Below, piece after piece: positions 33,678-41,468 of a stretch of 64,000 bases of DNA (within the stretch, counting starts at the first letter, position 1; each line of letters begins with the position of its first letter). This DNA is from Ohtaekwangia sp036568665. Its GTDB lineage: Bacteria > Bacteroidota > Bacteroidia > Cytophagales > Cyclobacteriaceae. The notes beneath the pieces were generated by a model that saw nothing but the letters and a program-made list of their open reading frames with translations, had not been told where the DNA came from and ran no database searches. The stretch covers positions 15,461 through 79,460 of the forward strand of contig NZ_DATCSD010000370.1 in NCBI RefSeq assembly GCF_036568665.1, written 5' to 3'. A program made the position numbers and the translations under genes.

Positions 33678-34414
33678 CAGACGCTGTTATCAAAACAGAA
33701 AAACTTACCAAGCGCTTCGGCAATTTCATTGCTACGAATGAAATCACGCTGCAGGTATATCCGGGCGAGATATTCGGATTCCTGGGAGCTAACGGTGCCG
33801 GTAAGACAACAGCTATGCGTATGTTGTGCGGCTTATCTATACCGTCATCGGGCAGCGCTGCCATTGCAGGCTTTGATGTATATAAACAAACGGAGCAGAT
33901 CAAGAAAAATATAGGCTATATGAGCCAGCGCTTCTCGCTATATGAAGACCTGACGGTATTGGAGAACATACATTTCTTCGGAGGTATATATGGCCTGAGC
34001 GATGCAGCACTCAAGCAAAAAAGCGAGGAGCTCATTACACAACTCGGTTTGCAAAGTGAAGCGAAGAAACTTGTTGGAGGATTACCCCTGGGATGGAAAC
34101 AAAAGTTATCATTCTCGGTAGCCGTTATCCATCAACCGAAGATTGTATTCCTCGATGAGCCTACCGGTGGTGTTGACCCGGTTACACGCAGACAATTCTG
34201 GGATCTGATCTACGATGCTGCCGCTAAAGGTGTTACCATCTTTGTAACGACACACTATATGGATGAAGCCGAATATTGTAATCGCATTTCTATTATGGTG
34301 GATGGCAGGATTGAAGCACTTGATACACCACGCAACCTGAAGCAACGTTTTCAGGCCGACTCTATGGATGATGTATTCTATCAACTGGCACGTGGTGCCA
34401 AACGCAGTGATTAA
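33674..34414 (+). CDS. ABC exporter ATPase 2 (YbhF C-terminal half equivalent)
   Basis: A 246-residue ABC ATPase. I chose the start at 33674, in an ATGA overlap with the previous stop; the frame's longer form lies inside the upstream gene. Walker A GANGAGKTT, Walker B IVFLDEPTGGVDP and switch THYMDEAEYC are intact, but the signature loop is altered to LVGGLPLGWKQ in place of LSGGxxQ. In a heterodimer with ATPase 1 this gives two non-equivalent ATP sites. It is the counterpart of the second half of YbhF. Confidence 0.94.
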   Translation: MTDAVIKTEKLTKRFGNFIATNEITLQVYPGEIFGFLGANGAGKTTAMRMLCGLSIPSSGSAAIAGFDVYKQTEQIKKNIGYMSQRFSLYEDLTVLENIHFFGGIYGLSDAALKQKSEELITQLGLQSEAKKLVGGLPLGWKQKLSFSVAVIHQPKIVFLDEPTGGVDPVTRRQFWDLIYDAAAKGVTIFVTTHYMDEAEYCNRISIMVDGRIEALDTPRNLKQRFQADSMDDVFYQLARGAKRSD

Positions 34415-34426
34415 CCCGCTATAGTA

Positions 34427-35533
34427 ATGAAACAGTTTTTTGTTTTTATACGAAAAGAATTTGCGCACGCGCTTCGCGACCGAAAGACGTTACTTATACT
34501 CTTTGGTATGCCGGTAGTGCAGATCCTCATCTTTGGGTTTGCCCTGACCAATGAAGTAAAGAACTCAAAGATTTTGATCATAGATCACGCGCGCGATGAA
34601 GCTTCTCAACAACTGATCGGACAGATCGATGCCAGTCGCTATTTTGAAATTGAAAAAGCTCCGTTGAACTATCGGCAGATTGAAGAGGGATTCAGGGAAG
34701 GTAAAATAAAAATGGCCGTGGTATTCCCGGCTAATTTTCAAACAGACCTGCTGCATCAACACCAGGCACAATTACAAGTGCTGGCTGATGCATCCGATCC
34801 GAATCTTGCCACTACACTGATCAACTATGTTTCATCGATCGTACAAGATTATCAATCACAGATCACACCCACCGATGCTATACCCTACAGAATTATACCG
34901 GAGGCCCGCATGCTATACAATCCACAACTGAAAGGTGTACACAACTTTGTGCCGGGTGTTATGGCACTGGTGCTGATGCTGGTGTGTGTGATGATGACTG
35001 CAGTGTCCATCGTACGAGAAAAAGAAACCGGCACCATGGAGATATTATTAGTATCACCCTTCAAACCTATATTGGTTATACTTTCCAAAGCGGTGCCTTA
35101 CCTCCTGCTGTCCCTGATCAATGTTGTATCCATACTATTGCTGAGTATATTTTTACTGGATCTGCCGGTTGCCGGAAGTATACCACTGCTGTTTGCTGAA
35201 AGTACACTGTTTATCATTACCAGTCTTACACTGGGTATATTTATATCGGTGAAAACAAGTTCGCAGCAAACCGCCATGCTCATCTCGCTCATGGGTATGT
35301 TGTTGCCCACCATCCTGTTCAGCGGCTTTATGTTTCCCATCGAGAACATGCCTGTGCCTTTACAAGTAATATCCAACATTGTGCCCGCCAAGTGGTACTA
35401 TATCATTGTGAAATCGATTATGATAAAAGGGCTCGGCTTCTCTGCTATATGGAAGGAAACGCTGATCCTCACCGGTATAACTTTATTCTTATTAGTGATA
35501 AGTCTCAAGAGTTTTAAAATCCGACTGACATGA
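34427..35533 (+). CDS. ABC-2 type permease 1 (YbhS/YbhR-like)
   Basis: A 368-residue ABC-2 permease. One N-terminal transmembrane segment (FVFIRKEFAHALRDRKTLLI leads into LFGMPVVQILIFGFALTNEV) is followed by a periplasmic domain of about 140 residues, then five helices from near residue 180 (VPGVMALVLMLVCVMMTAVS) to the C-terminus. The coupling-helix motif REKETGTMEILLVSPFKP and the ILFSGFMFPIENMP helix are typical. It heterodimerises with the next permease, which overlaps it by 4 bases. Relatives export drugs, cationic compounds or organic solutes. Confidence 0.93.
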   Translation: MKQFFVFIRKEFAHALRDRKTLLILFGMPVVQILIFGFALTNEVKNSKILIIDHARDEASQQLIGQIDASRYFEIEKAPLNYRQIEEGFREGKIKMAVVFPANFQTDLLHQHQAQLQVLADASDPNLATTLINYVSSIVQDYQSQITPTDAIPYRIIPEARMLYNPQLKGVHNFVPGVMALVLMLVCVMMTAVSIVREKETGTMEILLVSPFKPILVILSKAVPYLLLSLINVVSILLLSIFLLDLPVAGSIPLLFAESTLFIITSLTLGIFISVKTSSQQTAMLISLMGMLLPTILFSGFMFPIENMPVPLQVISNIVPAKWYYIIVKSIMIKGLGFSAIWKETLILTGITLFLLVISLKSFKIRLT

Positions 35534-36648
35534 GAACGATCCGATTTTTATTACAGAAAGAATTTCGCCAGATATTCCGGAACAAATCTATACTGGCCAT
35601 GATCCTGGTAATGCCTATTATGCAATTGCTGATATTACCGCTTGCGGCCAACTATGAAGTAAAGAATATTAACCTGGCTGTAGTAGATCATGACCACTCT
35701 TCGTATTCACAAAAAATGATTTCTAAAATTACTTCCTCCGGCTATTTCCGGTTAACCGGTTATCATCCTTCCTATAAAGAAGGACTACACGAGATCGAGT
35801 CAGACAAAGCTGATCTTATCCTGGAGATACCACACGGCTTTGAACGCAACCTGACCCGTGAAGACAAAGAAAAATTACTCATTGCTGTCAACGCGATCAA
35901 TGGTGTAAAGGCAAACCTCGGCAGCGCTTACCTCGCTGAGATCATCCGCAATTTCAATGGCGACATCCGTTATCAATTCTTCCCGGTTTCACGATTTATG
36001 ACGGAGCCTGTTATCACAATCACATCGTCTAACTGGTTCAATCCGCTGCTCAATTACCGGATGTTTATGGTGCCAGGTATATTAGCAACGCTCGTAACAA
36101 TGATCGGAGGTTTTCTCAGCGCACTGAACATCGTAAAGGAAAAGGAAGTTGGCACCATTGAGCAGATCAACGTAACACCTATACGCAAGCATCATTTTAT
36201 ACTGGGCAAGCTTATACCTTTCTGGGTATTGGGAAATATAGTGTTCTCCATCGGGCTGTTGGTATCATGGCTGATATATGGCATTATACCGGTAGGAAGT
36301 TTGTTACTGCTTTATGGTTTTATTACCGTATACCTGCTGGCAGTATTGGGGCTGGGTTTATTAGTGTCAACTGTATGTGAAACACAACAACAAGCTATGT
36401 TCATTATGTTCTTCTTCATGATGATCTTTATACTCATGGGTGGTCTCTTCACTTCTATCGACAGTATGCCGGAATGGGCACAGATGGTTACGCGCTTTAA
36501 CCCGGTAAGCTATCTCATCAACGTCATGCGCATGGTTATACTCAAAGGAAGCGGCTTCCGCGATGTAGCCCCACACCTGGGCGTGGTTACCCTGTTTGCT
36601 ATTGTACTTAACGGATGGGCAGTGTTGAATTATAAGAAATCTTCGTGA
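35530..36648 (+). CDS. ABC-2 type permease 2 (YbhR/YbhS-like)
   Basis: A 372-residue ABC-2 permease with the same layout as its partner: helix 1 after FLLQKEFRQIFRNKSILAMI, a periplasmic domain (LAVVDHDHSSYSQKMISKIT onwards), then five helices. The coupling motif KEKEVGTIEQINVTPIRKHH and GGLFTSIDSMPEWAQMVTRF are present. It is the last gene of the tetR exporter operon and overlaps the previous gene by ATGA. A dispersed repeat begins immediately after its stop codon instead of a terminator hairpin. Confidence 0.93.
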   Translation: MRTIRFLLQKEFRQIFRNKSILAMILVMPIMQLLILPLAANYEVKNINLAVVDHDHSSYSQKMISKITSSGYFRLTGYHPSYKEGLHEIESDKADLILEIPHGFERNLTREDKEKLLIAVNAINGVKANLGSAYLAEIIRNFNGDIRYQFFPVSRFMTEPVITITSSNWFNPLLNYRMFMVPGILATLVTMIGGFLSALNIVKEKEVGTIEQINVTPIRKHHFILGKLIPFWVLGNIVFSIGLLVSWLIYGIIPVGSLLLLYGFITVYLLAVLGLGLLVSTVCETQQQAMFIMFFFMMIFILMGGLFTSIDSMPEWAQMVTRFNPVSYLINVMRMVILKGSGFRDVAPHLGVVTLFAIVLNGWAVLNYKKSS

Positions 36649-36820
36649 GTCGTTAACAGTTATCTGTTAATGGTTATCCGTTAATCGTTAACCGTTATTC
36701 GACATTCGTTGATCGATGTTCCTTGTTCGATATTCACTTTCCGTTAGCAGTTAATCGTTATTATACTTCAACATTCGTTAATCCGAATAACGATTAACTA
36801 TTAACGGTTAACCGTCAACG
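36649..36820. repeat. Dispersed mosaic repeat, copy A
   Basis: A stretch built from words such as GTTAACCGTTA, GTTAATCGTTA and TTCGATATTC. It shares three exact strings with copy B: 18 bases (36666-36683), 25 bases (36712-36736) and 17 bases (36761-36777). Their order differs between copies. Both copies begin right at the stop codon of the preceding gene with GTCGTTAAC. Confidence 0.75.
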
Positions 36821-37004
36821 CCTGTCCTGTTTCTTCTGAAAAAAGTTTCTCTTTACAAGGGCGGTGCAATGCGCACATCTGGAAGAGATATTCCCAATGC
36901 TTCATGTCATCATTCAGCCACTCGAATAATTCATCTGCTTCATCATCAGATGAAATATATAGCGCATACTTTCGACAAAGGATTAAATAATATGTTTCGT
37001 TCAC
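36801..37004 (-). CDS. Small hypothetical protein (GTG start)
   Basis: A 67-residue open frame starting with GTG (NETYYLILCRKYALYISSDD), then EADELFEWLNDDMKHWEYLF and two Cys residues in QMCALHRPCKE. The composition is protein-like, acidic in the middle, while the opposite strand is not. The last codons (TVNR and stop) fall within the dispersed repeat, so the natural C-terminus may have been replaced. No upstream ATG exists, and I know no family. Acceptance rests on composition alone. Confidence 0.35.
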   Translation of the reverse strand: MNETYYLILCRKYALYISSDDEADELFEWLNDDMKHWEYLFQMCALHRPCKEKLFSEETGQALTVNR

Positions 37005-37160
37005 GGGGGTGTGATTTGGTATCAGTGAAAGTCATGCACGGCATGATGTGTATAGTTGCGCGTATCGATGTATCGGCCATCTGCACACGAGCTGGTATAC
37101 TTTGCTAAGGTCTGATACTTCTGTGAAACCGTGATTACGGGCACATTAAGATTATGCAAA

Positions 37161-37203
37161 AAACTCACGCTGATAATGCTGTATACATTATGAACGTGAG
37201 TTT
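37161..37203 (-). terminator. Terminator of the small basic protein gene
   Basis: AAACTCACG (37161-37169) pairs with CGTGAGTTT (37195-37203); an inner stem ATAATG (37173-37178) / CATTAT (37186-37191) continues it. Read on the minus strand the stem runs into TTTTTT, 86 bases after the stop of the gene at 37290. Confidence 0.75.
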
Positions 37204-37289
37204 ATCCGTTGCATCAACAAGGAATGTTGATCGCTCTGAGAATATAGTCGCTCTTGTAAATTTACCGGACGAGTGGTTAAACAGCGTGA

Positions 37290-37538
37290 TCAGTCGAGCA
37301 CCACTACTTTCTCTTTCTTCTTTGCTTTTGTTTTTCCGGTAGCTTCTTTCAGAATGCGTTCTGTTTTCCTGGTCTGCTTTTTCACTTCGCTGCGAATACG
37401 GCTTGAAAATTTACGCGCTACTTTATCGAGCAGCTTTTGTGTTTTTTTGGAAGGCGATGAAATTTGGAATTTACCAAGCGCCTGATTCATTGCCTCTTCT
37501 ACAGTCAGCAATATTTCTTTCTTCAATACTTTTTCCAT
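37290..37538 (-). CDS. Small basic hypothetical protein
   Basis: An 82-residue protein rich in Lys and Arg (MEKVLKKEILLTVEEAMNQA, then SSPSKKTQKLLDKVARKFSS and a tail TGKTKAKKKEKVVVLD). The predicted helical first part and basic tail suggest nucleic-acid or histone-like binding. It resembles small conserved hypothetical proteins seen in Bacteroidota, but I cannot name a family. It has its own -7 element (complement of 37568-37575) and its own terminator, good signs of a real single-gene unit. Confidence 0.65.
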   Translation of the reverse strand: MEKVLKKEILLTVEEAMNQALGKFQISSPSKKTQKLLDKVARKFSSRIRSEVKKQTRKTERILKEATGKTKAKKKEKVVVLD

Positions 37539-37877
37539 GTGAGTCGGACTGGGTTTTCGTTCGGGCTCAAAAGTAGTTTATGTTATTTGAATGTTAAATG
37601 AGTTAACAAAAACTTAATATTTACTATTTGTAAACTATATTGCCATTTAGTAAACCTTTCTACCTGAATCCGCTCGTATGCAGTGTTTTATAGAAATGAT
37701 CTCTTCAAAAAACCAGTGCGCATCAATTGCTGAACAGGGTCGGAGAAAGATTGTTTTACCATGCTCGCTATAGAAGAATAGTGATTTACTTGCAGGCTTG
37801 CTGATATAAATAGTTATACAACATCAGGCATTATTATATAACAACGTAATACAAAGAGCTGATTATACCACCACTTC
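37539..37877. other. Intergenic region between divergent genes
   Basis: No gene is seen. On the minus strand TACTTTTG (complement of 37568-37575) is an exact TAnnTTTG match, 29 bases before the small basic protein's start. The egtB side is AT-rich with no clear consensus promoter. Confidence 0.45.
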
Positions 37878-39020
37878 ATGAAAGACCGCTATATTTCTAT
37901 ACGTCATCATACCGAAAAGATCTGCGCACCACTTCAGTTAGAAGATTACGTAGTGCAGCCGATGCCTGACGCGAGTCCACCGAAATGGCATCTGGCGCAC
38001 ACTACCTGGTTCTGGGAAGAATTTATACTTTCACAATACCTGGCATCTTATAAACGCTTTCATCCGCACTATGCTTTTTTGTTCAACAGTTATTACGAAA
38101 GTGTTGGCGAACGTGTATTGCGACTGCATCGTGGCAATATGTCGCGGCCAACCGTTGCTGAGATTCTGGCGTATAGGGCCTACGTGGACGAGCACATGCT
38201 AAAGCTGCTGGATAATATTCCGCAGGAAGCGCAAAGTCTTGTCGAGCTCGGCCTTCACCATGAACAACAGCACCAGGAACTGCTCTATACCGACATCAAA
38301 TATATACTGGGACACAACCCGTTGTTTCCCTCCTATCAACCTGACTTTCGCGAAACACCACGGGTAGAAACAGATCATCGCTATATGGAAATTCCCGCAG
38401 GTATATATTCCATTGGTTATACCGGCACCGGTTTTTCGTTCGACAATGAGCATGCGCCGCATACTGTACAATTACAAGACTTCAGCATCCGTAAAAGCCT
38501 GGTAACAAATGGAGAGTATATTGAGTTTATCAAAGCAGGAGGCTATAGCAATCCGCTACTGTGGTATAGCGATGGCTGGAGTTGGGTGAAGCAAAACACA
38601 GTAGACAGTCCGTTGTATTGGTATCCTGCAGGAGATCAGTGGCAACGGTATTCACTTGCAGGACTTGAAACCGTGAATCCATCCGAGCCTGTAACGCACA
38701 TCAGTTTTTATGAAGCGGCTGCATTTGCCGAGTGGAAAGGGTTACGTTTGCCAACAGAGTTTGAATGGGAGGCAGCATCGGGTAATTTTACCTGGGGCCA
38801 GCGATGGGAACATGTAAACAGCGCTTACCTGCCATACCCGAATTATCAGCGACCTGCCGGAGCAGTGGGCGAATACAACGGCAAGTTTATGATCAATCAA
38901 ATGGTATTGCGCGGTGCTTCCGTAGCAACTCCGGCCGGCCATTCACGTAACACCTATAGAAATTTCTTTTACCCACAGCAGCGCTGGCAATTCAATGGCA
39001 TACGGCTGTGTAAAAAATAA
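37878..39020 (+). CDS. egtB: Ergothioneine biosynthesis protein EgtB (sulfoxide synthase)
   Basis: A 380-residue non-haem iron enzyme joining a sulphur donor to trimethylhistidine (hercynine). The N-terminal DinB-like domain supplies the iron ligands: His in KWHLAHTTWFWEEF (near residue 40) and the pair in LHHEQQHQELLYTDIKYIL (near 129-134). The C-terminal FGE-sulfatase-like domain (about 165-380) includes FSFDNEHAPHTVQLQDFSIR, VTHISFYEAAAFAEWKGLRL and the ending FNGIRLCKK. No egtA, egtC or egtE is nearby, so the enzyme may use cysteine directly, as in chlorobial EgtB, with the lyase elsewhere. egtD follows after 3 bases. Confidence 0.93.
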   Translation: MKDRYISIRHHTEKICAPLQLEDYVVQPMPDASPPKWHLAHTTWFWEEFILSQYLASYKRFHPHYAFLFNSYYESVGERVLRLHRGNMSRPTVAEILAYRAYVDEHMLKLLDNIPQEAQSLVELGLHHEQQHQELLYTDIKYILGHNPLFPSYQPDFRETPRVETDHRYMEIPAGIYSIGYTGTGFSFDNEHAPHTVQLQDFSIRKSLVTNGEYIEFIKAGGYSNPLLWYSDGWSWVKQNTVDSPLYWYPAGDQWQRYSLAGLETVNPSEPVTHISFYEAAAFAEWKGLRLPTEFEWEAASGNFTWGQRWEHVNSAYLPYPNYQRPAGAVGEYNGKFMINQMVLRGASVATPAGHSRNTYRNFFYPQQRWQFNGIRLCKK

Positions 39021-39023
39021 CCG

Positions 39024-39998
39024 ATGATTATCACCACCGATATACTCCCCACAGAAGTTGCCCGCGCGGTAAAAGAAGGCTTCGCGAAAATTCCGAAGCG
39101 ATTACCGAGCTGGCTTTTTTATGATGAAGCTGGCGACAAAATATTTCAGGCGATTATGCGCATGCCTGAATATTACCTTACACCCTGCGAATACGAGATA
39201 CTGCAAGCGAACAAAGATAAGTTATACCAACGCTTTACCACAGACGGTTCTGCATTTGACCTGATCGAATTAGGCGCTGGCGATGGATTGAAAACTGAAA
39301 TACTGCTTCGGCATTTTCAAAGTAAAGAGGCGGCCTTCCGATATTTACCGGTAGATGTTTCTTCTACTGCGCTGAGTTCGCTCACACATCGCCTCGCAGA
39401 TATATTTCCGAAGCTGGCGATTCAGCCGGTAAACAAACAGTATAACGAAGCGATCCGCACACTGTATGAAGAAGATCTGAACCGGAAAGTATTTTTATTT
39501 CTCGGTGCAAACATTGGTAACTTTCAGGTGCATGAAGCCGAGAACTTTGTAACCATGATTGCTTCAGGCATGCATCCGGATGATCAATTGCTGATCGGCT
39601 TCGATCTGAAAAAAGATCCGCGACTTGTACAGGCAGCGTACGATGATCCACATGGCATCACCCGTAACTTCAACATGAATTTGCTGATACGTCTGAACCG
39701 CGAATTAGGCGCGCAGTTTCAGCTCGATCAGTTCAGGCACTATCCGTATTATGATCCGGAGAGCGGCATGACCAAGAGTTACCTGGTAAGTCTTCGCGCA
39801 CAGGATGTATATATCGAAGCATTTCAGTCTGCTATACATTTCGATCGTTGGGAAGTGATTCACACTGAAGTATCGCAGAAATATGATATACCGATGATCG
39901 AAAAGATCGCGTCAGTCTCGGGATTAGAGATCACCGATGTACTGTACGATTGCAAGCACTACTTTTGCGATGTATTGTTCAAAAAGAAAAACGGATAA
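39024..39998 (+). CDS. egtD: L-histidine N-alpha-methyltransferase EgtD
   Basis: A 324-residue SAM-dependent methyltransferase that trimethylates histidine to hercynine, the first step of ergothioneine synthesis. Family marks are PSWLFYDEAGDKIFQAIMRM, PEYYLTPCEYEIL, the SAM loop LIELGAGDGLKTEILL (near residue 80) and FLFLGANIGNF. The C-terminal substrate lid (MTKSYLVSLRAQDVYIEAFQ, HTEVSQKYD) is complete. It is co-transcribed with egtB; the kinase gene begins 38 bases downstream. Confidence 0.95.
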   Translation: MIITTDILPTEVARAVKEGFAKIPKRLPSWLFYDEAGDKIFQAIMRMPEYYLTPCEYEILQANKDKLYQRFTTDGSAFDLIELGAGDGLKTEILLRHFQSKEAAFRYLPVDVSSTALSSLTHRLADIFPKLAIQPVNKQYNEAIRTLYEEDLNRKVFLFLGANIGNFQVHEAENFVTMIASGMHPDDQLLIGFDLKKDPRLVQAAYDDPHGITRNFNMNLLIRLNRELGAQFQLDQFRHYPYYDPESGMTKSYLVSLRAQDVYIEAFQSAIHFDRWEVIHTEVSQKYDIPMIEKIASVSGLEITDVLYDCKHYFCDVLFKKKNG

Positions 39999-40036
39999 AC
40001 CGACAGGCTTCTTCTTATAATGTAGTATATTTTCTT

Positions 40037-41464
40037 ATGGATATTGTAGCAGCACTCAGAAGTGTTCCTGAATTTAAAGAACTGGATGAAAGCCATTTGC
40101 AATGGCTGGCCAATAAAGGATCAATCGTTCACGCAAAAGACGGAGAGTATCTTTTTCGCATGGGCGATACCATCGACAGCATGCGTATACTGTTTCAGGG
40201 CGAGCTGGATATATACCGCGATCAGGCCGGCAACAGGCGCTATCTCGGCACTGTGGAGCAGGGAGAGATCACCGGGGTACTTCCCTATTCGCGCATGAAA
40301 GCCGCGATGGCCGATGGTATCATTTCCGGTGATGCTATAATGTATAGTCTCGATCGTCAGTATTTTCCGGAGTTGCTGCGCGATCATTCTCCGCTTGCAG
40401 AAATACTGGTACACATCATGACCGATCGTGTGCGCGACTTCACACAACTGCAACAGCAGGACGACAAGATGATGGCACTCGGTAAACTTTCTGCCGGCCT
40501 CGCACATGAGTTGAACAATCCTTCTGCCGCCATCGTGCGCAGTGCACATGAATTGAAACGTCACCTCGCCAACCTTCCTGAAAAATTCAAGCGGGTTATC
40601 AAGATACAGGCTACGGATGATATTGTTGACCAGGTAAATCATTTTGTATTCTCGCGTCTGGCAGCCAACAATGGCTATAATCATCCGGCTTTATCGTTGA
40701 CGGAAAAGAATGAAAAAGAAGAAGTACTGATCGAATGGCTGGAGAACAACGGCTTGGAAGATGTATATGAAATGGCCGAACTGTTTGTGGAGTTTGGTAT
40801 CACAACACAAGACCTTGATTCTTTGAATACGATACTTCGTCCGCAGGATCGTGTTGCTGTACTCAACTGGGTTGTACAAACTTTTACTACGGAACGGCTG
40901 GTGAACGAAATTGAAGAAGCTTCCAAGCGGATCAATGTACTGGTAACATCCGTAAAGAGTTATACCCACATGGATCGCGCTCCGGAGAAAGAACGTACCG
41001 ATATCAGCACGGGGATACGCAACACACTCACGATGCTCAACCACAAGATCCGGAAGAACCAGGTAAAGGTAGTTGAAAATATACCGGCCGATCTTCCGCA
41101 TGCGTGCATCTATATAAGCTCCATGAACCAGGTATGGACGAACCTGATCGACAATGCGCTCGATGCTTTGGAAGGACGACCTGATCCTGTGCTGGAAATC
41201 AAAGCAGAAAAAGACCGCGAGTTTTTACTCGTACATATTATTGACAATGGTCCTGGTATACCGGAAGATATACAGGACAAAATATTTGATTCGTTTTTTA
41301 CGACCAAGCCTGTAGGTAAAGGCACCGGTCTGGGTCTGGAAGTAGTACGACAGATCGTGCTGCAACATGCCGGCCGTGTAACCGTAAAATCAAAACCGGG
41401 CTATACCGACTTCTCTGTTTGTATACCCATCGAAGCACGCAACCGAAAAGAAGTGACTAAGTAG
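40037..41464 (+). CDS. Soluble histidine kinase with cyclic-nucleotide-binding-type sensor
   Basis: A 475-residue kinase from the chosen start at 40037 (MDIVAALRSVPEFKELDESH); earlier in-frame codons overlap egtD. Residues about 8-115 are a cNMP-binding-type beta roll (HAKDGEYLFRMGDTIDSMRI, LFQGELDIYRDQAGN). The kinase core has the phospho-acceptor His in ALGKLSAGLAHELNNPSAAI (near 160), N box NQVWTNLIDNALDAL, G1 DNGPGIP and G2 GKGTGLGLEVV. About 150 helical residues separate the His from the ATPase part. No membrane segment is present, so it senses a cytoplasmic signal. Its cognate regulator starts 4 bases downstream. Confidence 0.92.
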   Translation: MDIVAALRSVPEFKELDESHLQWLANKGSIVHAKDGEYLFRMGDTIDSMRILFQGELDIYRDQAGNRRYLGTVEQGEITGVLPYSRMKAAMADGIISGDAIMYSLDRQYFPELLRDHSPLAEILVHIMTDRVRDFTQLQQQDDKMMALGKLSAGLAHELNNPSAAIVRSAHELKRHLANLPEKFKRVIKIQATDDIVDQVNHFVFSRLAANNGYNHPALSLTEKNEKEEVLIEWLENNGLEDVYEMAELFVEFGITTQDLDSLNTILRPQDRVAVLNWVVQTFTTERLVNEIEEASKRINVLVTSVKSYTHMDRAPEKERTDISTGIRNTLTMLNHKIRKNQVKVVENIPADLPHACIYISSMNQVWTNLIDNALDALEGRPDPVLEIKAEKDREFLLVHIIDNGPGIPEDIQDKIFDSFFTTKPVGKGTGLGLEVVRQIVLQHAGRVTVKSKPGYTDFSVCIPIEARNRKEVTK

Positions 41465-41468
41465 CAAG

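Noticed and set aside
36649..36820. CRISPR-like array of short repeats
   Set aside because: The words overlap and vary in spacing, with no unique spacers and no cas genes.
36869..37108. A 79-codon plus-strand frame
   Set aside because: It is rich in His, Cys and Met and unlike real proteins; the opposite strand is more plausible.
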